DNA from: Panax quinquefolius
Taxonomy: Eukaryota; Streptophyta; Magnoliopsida; Apiales; Araliaceae
Assembly (NCBI GenBank): GCA_020205615.1
Contig: JAINUW010000096.1
Location: 124,001-188,000, forward strand
Length of the DNA: 64,000 nt
Direction of reading: 5' to 3'
The notes under the pieces were generated by a model. It saw nothing but the letters and a program-made list of their open reading frames with translations. It was not told the origin of the DNA and made no database searches. Position numbers and translations under genes: made by a program. Below, piece after piece: positions 56,189-64,000 of the stretch (position 1 is the first letter of the stretch; the number at the start of each line of letters is the position of its first letter).

Positions 56189-58849
56189 TGTAAGACCCCA
56201 ACTTTTATAAATAAAGATGAATTTTTCTATAAATATTATTTTTGAATATTATGGAATAAATTTGATATAATGTTATAGTTGTGGGTAATATTTATAAATT
56301 TTGCAAAGTATGCAAGTTGTTATAAAATATTCGTTTGGTTGAGAATATTCTTTTTGTTAGGGAATATTAAATACAATGGCTCAATCATTGGTGGACCCCT
56401 ACAATGTAATTATTGTCGGATTGAGAAAATGACAAAAATATTTTATAAAAATAATGGCGGAGGTGTATACCGAATTAAAAGCATTGAACTAAATTGGTAA
56501 AAATACGATGTCTGGCGTAGTTGCGTAGTAGCTGCCGGTATTAATTATTGATCTTACGTGAGAAGTCACTCAAATTTATGCTTTCGATTATTCTTCTGAT
56601 AATTCTTTGCATCATATCTCTTATATTATTGATTCAATTATTGTCACAAGATCATACGTATAATATGTTATAGTATTAAATCAATAATTGAGGCGACAAG
56701 TTATAAATGATTAATAATTGTTGAAAGATTAAATATGTGTTGATGAAAAAAAATGATTTGTGGTAAGTTTGATTATTTTATGGGGGCTCATATGTCATCA
56801 TCTAAGAGTCTCTTCGTCGATAGTATTTTACCTTCATTAATAGTAATTACCTTCGTCGATAGTAATTACCCTTGTGAATAGTATTTACCTTCGTCGATAG
56901 TAATTACCTTCGTCGATAGTAATTACCCTTGTGAATAGTATTTACCTTCGTCGATAGTAATTACCTTAAATCGATAGTAATTACCCTTGTGAATAGTATT
57001 TACCTTAAATCGATAGTATTTACCTTCGTTAATAGTAATTACCTTTACTGGAGACGTCGAACCACTTGTCGTTTCACATTCTGAGCGTCGAACCACTTGT
57101 CGTTTCACATTCTGAAGCGTCAAACCAGGTCGTCGAGCCACACTGCCTTTCACGGCGGCGGTCTTAAGCTAGAAATCTTCTATAAATAGAGGCTGAGGGC
57201 TTCATTATTTTTCACGAATTCATTCAAGTTTAGAGAGAGAGAGTATATAGAGAGAATATTTTGTTACTACTGTTTCTTTGCGATATTCAATCTCCTACTA
57301 CCAAATGTAAGGGGTGTTATTCTTTCTTATTCATGAAGAGAAGCTGTTGTTATTCCATCGCTTATTATTACATTGGAATAACTTTCGTATAAGTGGTTTC
57401 CCTATACTTGGTGACATTCTTCTATTATTACATTGGAACATCCATGCATGTGTTTTACAGGACGACGGTTAAAATCTTTTATTATTATTACATTTGGAAC
57501 ATCCATGCGTGTGTTTTACAGGACACCGGTTCCGTCTTTATTATTACTGTTGGAACATCACATGCGTGTGTTTTACACTGGGACTGGTTAAAATCTTTAT
57601 TATTCTGTTGGAATATCCTATACGTGTGTTTTACACGGATCCGGTTCCATCTTTATTATTACATTGGAACATCACAGCCGATTGTGAATTTCACACTTTT
57701 GGTTCCGTTATTTATTATTCATTTGGAATAACACGCATGCATGCGATTACATCGCATGCGTGGTGATTTCTTTTGTTATTCCATTCTTTATTATACCCAG
57801 TTGGTTAAAACTTTGACTTTATATCTTTCCATGAAATTAGTAGAATATCCTCGATATTTGCGTTTCATCCAAAGATATCTTTTCATGGAAATATTCTTAC
57901 GATCATTCTTGAATTTTCTTTCTACAAAACGAGATCGTGTTGACAATTTGGACGTTAATAATTCTCGGATAAAATAATTCTTGAACTTGTTTTATTGAAT
58001 TCTTATATCATTGTCATCATGTTTATATATTTTTGAAAGTCATACGTGGCTGTAGTGCGTAGATGGACTTGGTATGATTATGACTGAGAGATTATTGATT
58101 GTAATCATGGCCAAGTAATGTTACAAATGATGTGATAAAAATCCTCGATTAGTAGTAGTGCATTGATGGATGAGTTGTTGGCATGATCGTGGCGACCATT
58201 AATGAATACACAAATATTCTTGGCCCGTAGTGCATGAATAATTGTGGTCGTGATCTTAAAGAATATCCTTGGTAGTAGTATGCGAGGGGTGATTCGATGA
58301 TGTGAAATATTTATTAAAAGGTGAGTCTCACATTTATAAGCGATGATGAAAAACCTTTTAAAACCTAAAAGATAGTAGACTTTATTTTCTACTTGACTTC
58401 TTTTAATGGATTACAGTATTCACTGCAGATTAAAGCGGTTGTCTATTGTATTTTATCGGTTTAACATTATTGAAAACTATTGATAATTTATTCTGCATTA
58501 TCTTAGTCATAATATTTCTTCTTTGAAATTAGTTGAATTTCTTTCTTTCTTTCACCATTTCTCTGTGAAATGATAATATAAATTTGGGGACAGTCGGAAG
58601 CAGTGATGGTCCCGAAGATAGCATTAGTAGTCCTCACTATTACGTAAAATAGTGTGATAATAAGCTGTAATGAGGACTTTTTATTTGAGTTTGTATAATA
58701 TCCCAGTAGGCGATATTTGTATTTAAACTCACATGAGTTTATGTCGTATTATCTTTACGATTATGTTAATAAGTTGTTTTTAAATTACATCTTAGTATGA
58801 GTGTAATAAATAAAGATGGGTGATGTATCTAAATTTAAAAGGCGTCGCA
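56189..58849 (+). repeat. 3' LTR of F1
   Basis: This 2661 bp LTR starts TGTAAGACCCCAAC and ends GGCGTCGCA. It carries the 19 bp TAGTAATTACC array (about 56815-57045), a duplicated CGTCGAACCACTTGTCGTTT word (57055-57110), TATAAATAG (57181-57189), the minisatellite (about 57340-57770) and U5 repeats (about 58030-58290). Confidence 0.87.
57181..57189 (+). promoter_or_regulatory. TATA box of the F1 3' LTR
   Basis: TATAAATAG precedes a leader AGGCTGAGGGCTTCATTATT, a diverged form of the family block. Confidence 0.6.
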
Positions 58850-60486
58850 TTTTGCTTATCATTTTAAGGAGTGAAATTTGTTTCTTTTTACATGTTATTT
58901 ATAAATTTCAAGAAAGTAATAATGATTTAATTTTTCAAATTATCTTTATATTAAATACAAACTTGTTTCTCTATCAACTTTTTCAATAAATTTTAGAAAA
59001 ATAGTATTGAAATTTTATAACTATTTTGGTCACTTAAATAAAATATTAATCACGTTTCTTAATTTTTGTATATTTTTTTTTTTACTAAAACGACATGTAA
59101 GAGAGTATGGATCTAAATTTCCTGCCTTTTTTTTTGTATCAGCCTGTCTCATATCATATGTTGTTATTCGGTGTGATATAATTAATTATTTGTCGTTGAC
59201 TTTATAAATAAATTAGTAGTAGTATTAATAGACATTTTTTAAGTAGTTTTAAAATAAATTAAAAAAGAGAAGTACTACCTGAATTTAGTGTATACGCCTA
59301 AACCGAATTTGGGAACTTAGGCGAGTTTTGCTCCAAATCCCTGGATTGAATTGCACTATAATTTTAGAGTAATATTCTTAATTTATTTTAATAACTTAAA
59401 TGGGTCTCAAATGTTATGATAGTAAATATTTTAATACACCCTCTAGCCTAAGATAAAAGTTATCCACTATTCAGTGTTAATTAGCTCTAACGCCGCCGCC
59501 GCCGGCGGGGCAAGTGGTGTACATATAATATTTATAATAAAGGTTTGTGGACTACTTACTATATACGATATTAATAAAGGTTAGTCGCAAAGATATATTT
59601 AATAATTTTCAAAAATTTTAAAGTGTATAATACTATAATATCGTATTATTACAAATTGTTAAGTAATATTTTACATATTAATTATATATAATACGTACTT
59701 TTTTATTAAAATAAATAATCAAATAAAGGAAAAAAGTTGCCCTTACGTTGCAAGGGCATGCATGCTAGTATTAATAGTAATAATGTGAAAGTGAGCTGAA
59801 CTGTGAATCCTGTTGAGATCACAGGGTGCAAGGAGTTTGTGAGTTTGTTTGTCCATATAAGTAGCCGAATAGGCAACGATTTGCTAAAAACTAGCCGAAT
59901 AGGTAACCATGCGTTAGTTTTGTTAAGAATGAGTATAATGTTTGAGAAACAAACTATGCACAAAAAATGTACCCACATATAATAAAAAAGAAAGAGAAAA
60001 TAGAAACAAAGACTTACCATTAAATGTTTTACCCATCTTTATTGGTAAACAATACATGAATTTTATTTTTTGTGCAAAATTTTTTGTGTACAAATTGTGA
60101 ACATAGTAGTATTATTCTTTTGTTAAAATATCAAGCACGTTCTCGAAACAACTCACGTATCATTTATTACTAATACAATATATTTAAGCACAATCTACAA
60201 TTATAATACTCCCTTCATCCCATAATAAAAGTCTTTATTACTATTTTACGTAGTTTTAAGTTAAATATCTACTTACCTTAAATAATATATTTTTACAATA
60301 ATTTGCCTATAATACCCTTATTATTACCCTTATTATTAATTGTTATATTTCTATTCTCTATGCATATTTATGGAGCATATATCACTAGTGATGTGCACAA
60401 AACTATGCAATTAAATGAGAATTTAAATATGAACAATTTTATCATTTTATCCTCTTTCTTAATATGCACAAAAAGTTAAGTATAAT
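58850..60486. other. Host-like intergenic DNA, duplicate unit 2
   Basis: No gene is visible. 58850-59210 matches 9140-9500, 59278-59405 matches 13618-13745, and 59610-59690 with 60110-60205 matches 15285-15480, all in the same order and strand. A GC-rich patch GCCGCCGCCGCCGGCGGGG lies near 59493. CTCCCTTCATCCCATAAT at about 60209 is one Stowaway-type end; the other end was not found. Confidence 0.6.
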
Positions 60487-61574
60487 TGTAAGACCCCAAC
60501 TTTTATGAATAAAGATAATTTTTCTATGAATATCATTTTTGAATATTATGAAATAAATTTGATATTATGTTATAGTTGTGGGTAATATTTATAAATTTTG
60601 CAAAGTATGCAAATTGTTATATAATATTCGATTTGGTCGGGAAATATTCTTTTTGTCGGGGAATATCCGTACGACGACATAATCATTGGAGGACCCCACA
60701 ACAAAAGTATTGTCCTAGTAAAAAAACGACAGAATTATCTTTTTATAAAATAACGGTAGGAAGTTTTTACCGTTGATCTTTGTTGAACTACCCATTAGTA
60801 AAAAAATCAAAGATGTCTGGCGTGGTTGCATAGTAGCACACCGGTATTGGTTATTGATGCTTTACGTAAGAAGTCACTCGGTTATACTTAATTATTACTA
60901 CTGAAGAATTCTTTGCATCATATCTCTCATATTATTGATTCGATTATTATCACGAAGATCATCTCGCATTATATGTTATATTATTAAATCAATAATTGAG
61001 ACGATAAAGTTATTCATATTATTAAATTGCAATATTTATAATGTCTAGAAGTTCTGTCAAAGAGAGGTTAGATAATCTAATTGCGCACCAATATGGAGAA
61101 ATCCTTATCGAAAAGCCCCCTCTTTCCTGGGAACAACCTGGTTGTTAAATATTATGAGTTATGATATTAATGATAGATAAGTTCGTGTTGATTAAAGATG
61201 AATTTGATAGTTTCATTGTTTTGAAATTATTTGTGTTAGTAGAAATCGACATTTATTTCTATAATAATTGATGTCTAGAGGTTATATTGTTCAATCAGGT
61301 ATTCAGGACACTTTTCATGTTGGAGTTACTATTCATGAGTTACTATTCACGAGTTATTATTCACAAGTTACTATTCATTTAGTTCTTATTATTCGAATTC
61401 GATTACTATTGACTCTAGTATTGTGCATTCGGTATTTGGGTACAATATTATTCCATGAGGAGATGTCTTTAATTTTTCAAATAGTTGGTTGAAGTTATAT
61501 TAGTGAATCATTATGGACCATTGGTGAAAGTTATAATATTGAATCAATATGGATCATTTGGTTTAAAGTTTTAA
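60487..61574 (+). mobile_element. Tekay-type LTR H, interrupted by G
   Basis: It starts TGTAAGACCCCAAC and has the same U3 type as A: TAATGTCTAGAAGTTCTGTC near 61040, a long stretch with GTGTTGATTAAAGATGAA, and a short GAGTTACTATTCAC array (61320-61380). It stops in the GGTTTAAAGTTTTAAT region where G begins. The rest lies beyond the window, so solo LTR or full element cannot be told. Confidence 0.72.
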
Positions 61575-64000
61575 TGTGAGACCCCAGATTTTATCAATAA
61601 AGATTTAAATTTTGTCGAAATAATTTTTAATATTATGGTGTGAATTTGAGATAATATTATAGTTGTGGGTAGTATTTATAAATTTTGCAAAGTATGCAAG
61701 TGGTTATATTATATTCGATTGGTGGGGAATATTCGCATTAACGGCTCAATCATTGGTGGACCCTCTAATAATGTAATTATTAATCGGATTGAGAAAGCGA
61801 CAAAAATATTTTATGAAATAACGACGGAAGTTTTACTGGTTGATCTTGTTGAACTACTCGGTAGTAAAAGTAATGATGTCACGTGTGGTTGCATAAGAAG
61901 CACACGGTATTGATTATTGATGCTTATGTGAAGTCACTCGGTTTGATTCCATTATTGTCGATTAATAATATGAATTATTATAGCGATAATGACGTTTTGT
62001 TTTATTCGTATTATTAAGCGTAATAAAAGCGAAACATCTTTTATATAAAATGAATACTTTATTAAAATTATTCTATAAATAGAATATATTATATTTTATT
62101 ATGCATAGTGTTGCATAGTATTTGCATAGTAAAATGTTTTTATATAAATAGAATATATTATATTTTATTTAAAAGATTTTGCTTTAAATATGGACCGTCA
62201 GATTAAAGTAAATCAATCGGACCGTTCATGGATTAATTACTATGCATTCTATTTTCCTATAAATGAAAGCTCATTCCTTCATTATTTTCTTACGAATTCT
62301 TTGAAACTCAGAGAGAAATTATAGAGAGAAACTATGAGAGAAAATCTATAGAGAGAAAGAAGAAGAGTATTACGGTACTTCACTACTTTGATATCCGGTG
62401 TCTTTTTACGGTGAGGGGTATTATTTGTTGTGTAAGTGTAAGGATATTATTCGTTTGTATTCATGAAGAGAACCTCTGTTATTCCATTCATTATTATTAC
62501 ATTGGAATAACTTTTGTAAAAGTGGTATACCCTATACATAACCTTTGTATATGCGGCATACCCTATACTTGGTGAAATCCTTATGTTATTCCATCCTTAT
62601 TTATTCTCATTGGAATAACTTCAGATACATGGAATCCCCTATACTTGGTGATCTTCTTACATTATTCTATTCTTTATTATTCTGTTGAATAACTTTTGTA
62701 TCGTGGCATACCTATACATAATCTGATATCGTGGTTTACCCTATACTTGGTGACATTCTTCTATTATTACATTGGAACATCACATGCGTGTGTTTTAGGA
62801 CTGGTTCCGATTTTTATTATTATCTTTGTTGGAACATCTTATGCGTGTGTTTTTTACAGGACTGGTTAAAATCTTTATCATTACATTGGAATATCCTATT
62901 TGTGTGTTTTTTACAGGATCCGTTCCATCTTTATTATTACATTGGAACATCCCACAGCCGATTGTGAATTTCACCGACTTTCGGTTATTATTATTATTAT
63001 TACATTGGAATAACACGTCATCGCGAAGTACCGCATGCGTGGTGATTTCCTTTGTTATTCCATTCTTTATTATACCCGGTTGGTTAAAACTTTGACTTCT
63101 ATACTCCATGAAATTAGTAGAATATCCTTGATATTTGCGTTTCATCCAAATATCTTTTCATGGAAATATTCTTCCGATCATTCTTGAATTTTACTCTACA
63201 AAACAAAGTATCTTGTTGACAATTTATGCGTTCTTAATTCGGATAAAATAATTCTTGAACTTGTTTTATTGAATTATTATGTCATTGTCATCATCCTCAT
63301 GATATATTATGTTATCTTTGGCTTACGTGCATAGATGAACTTAGTATGATTATGATCGGGGATCATTCTCATATAATCATGGCTTGTTATAAATGATGTG
63401 ATAAAAGTCTTCGATGGCTGTAATGCAAGTGATGGATAGTTTTTGGTATGATTATGACCGGGGGTGATTCGGTATAGTCGTGACCATTGATAATTTGATG
63501 AAAATCCTTGACCGAATGCAGGTGAATGATTAGATGTGGTGGTTTATTTATTAAGTCGAGTCTCGTGATAAAAAAATTGATGAAAACCTTTTAAAACCTA
63601 AAAGATAGTAGATTTTATTCTCTACTTGACTCTTTTAATGGATCAGATATTCCATTGCTTGATTAAACCGGTTTTCTATTGTATTTTATCGGTTTAACAT
63701 TGTTGAAGGCTAATGATAATTTATTACGCATTATCTTAGTCATAATATTTCTCTTCGCTCACCCTTTCTTTCTTCGTTCTCTTGAGGAAATGAGAACATA
63801 TTTGGGACGAGTCTGGGGAGCGGAGTAATGGTCCGCAGAGGATAGCATTAGTAGTCCTCACTATTACGTGAAATAGTGTGATAATAGTTGTAATGAGGAC
63901 TCCTTTTGAGTTTGTATAATATCTAGTAGACAATATTTGTATTCAAACTCACAGTTTATATCGTATTGTATACTGAATGATTATATTAGTAAGTTGTATT
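61575..64000 (+). mobile_element. Tekay-type LTR G, cut by the window end
   Basis: It starts TGTGAGACCCCAG and has the AT-rich U3 type (TTTTATATAAAA, GCATAGTGTTGCATAG), TATAAATGA (62258-62266), an AGAGAAAGAAGAAGAG leader, the minisatellite (about 62460-63060), the conserved TTGGTTAAAACTTTGACTTC block and U5 repeats. The window ends ~100 bp before the expected GGCGTCACA. Confidence 0.8.
62258..62266 (+). promoter_or_regulatory. TATA box of LTR G
   Basis: TATAAATGA followed by AAGCTCATTCCTTCATT, the family core-promoter block with one change in the box. Confidence 0.55.

Larger units (their letters stand above)
48716..58849 (+). mobile_element. Full-length Tekay element F1 (degenerate)
   Basis: The 10,134 bp element has a 5' LTR 48716-51392, primer site 51394-51405, gag, protease, RT, RNase H, integrase, chromodomain, polypurine tract 56177-56188 and 3' LTR 56189-58849. 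Flanks are TTTTT on the left and TTTTG on the right, an approximate target duplication. The unoccupied site is seen near 9136 in the duplicated host block. All coding domains are recognisable but broken by dozens of small indels, so it is not autonomous as written. It has the same U3 type as B. Confidence 0.88.

Noticed and set aside
59488..59512. GC-rich patch as a CpG island or promoter
   Set aside because: It is only ~20 bp of GCC repeats in AT-rich DNA with no gene beside it; a simple repeat is the likelier explanation.
59706..60020. 104-codon minus frame with hydrophobic stretches
   Set aside because: Phe/Leu/Ile-rich translation of AT-rich DNA, no family match recognised, and no promoter or neighbour support.
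10022..63060. Centromeric or other satellite DNA as the explanation for the repeated blocks
   Set aside because: Repeats occur as LTR-bounded insertions with target duplications in both orientations, not as long head-to-tail arrays.
1..64000. tRNA or rRNA genes
   Set aside because: The only tRNA-like matches are the ~12 bp primer binding sites; no cloverleaf-forming or rRNA-like stretch was seen on either strand.

Overview
The window is nuclear DNA of a flowering plant, probably a dicot. It is AT-rich, has no credible intact host gene, and is mostly nested LTR retrotransposons of one family. That family is a Ty3/gypsy chromovirus of the Tekay (Del) type: an integrase with a C-terminal chromodomain, an initiator-Met-tRNA primer site (TTGGTATC...) and very long LTRs (about 2.4-3.9 kb, TGTRAGACCCC...GGCGTCACA). 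The species cannot be named from the sequence.

Layout (copy names are mine). 1-9019: tail of a + LTR (E) inside a - LTR (Z) inside the 3' LTR of a - non-autonomous element (A, 5' LTR 5170-9019). 9020-17325: older host-like DNA with a broken LINE-type ORF (9521-13606) split by a solo LTR (S, 10022-12708, TSD ATTTC), a TIR element with a Stowaway MITE inside it, and a hAT-transposase-derived fragment. 17326-19557: one CACTA end and a copia-like remnant. 19588-25511: Tekay copy T1, which has lost its 5' LTR and gag but keeps nearly readable protease, RT, RNase H, integrase and chromodomain plus a 3' LTR. 25512-26664: part of a - LTR (W). 26820-46675: one + element (B, TSD ATTGG). Into it went a - element (D, now fused to B's interior) and a complete - element (C, 36888-46052). 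46676-48715: host-like DNA. 48716-58849: full-length but heavily frameshifted Tekay element F1. 58850-60486: host-like DNA. 60487-64000: + LTR H interrupted by + LTR G.

How the pieces relate. T1 and F1 represent the autonomous design (gag-AP-RT-RH-INT-chromodomain). A, B and C share an identical internal rearrangement: RT is deleted, pre-RT sequence is joined to RNase H sequence, and an unrelated segment follows. Shared junctions imply a non-autonomous lineage that was copied in trans, presumably by T1/F1-like enzymes. The LTRs keep common ends and a common R/U5 but carry interchangeable U3 modules, and D is a mosaic of two. The host DNA at 9.0-16.2 kb and 48.3-60.2 kb is an old collinear duplication, which supplies an empty-site comparison for F1.

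Limits: all alignments were made by eye. Boundaries given with a TSD are firm to a few bases; others are approximate.
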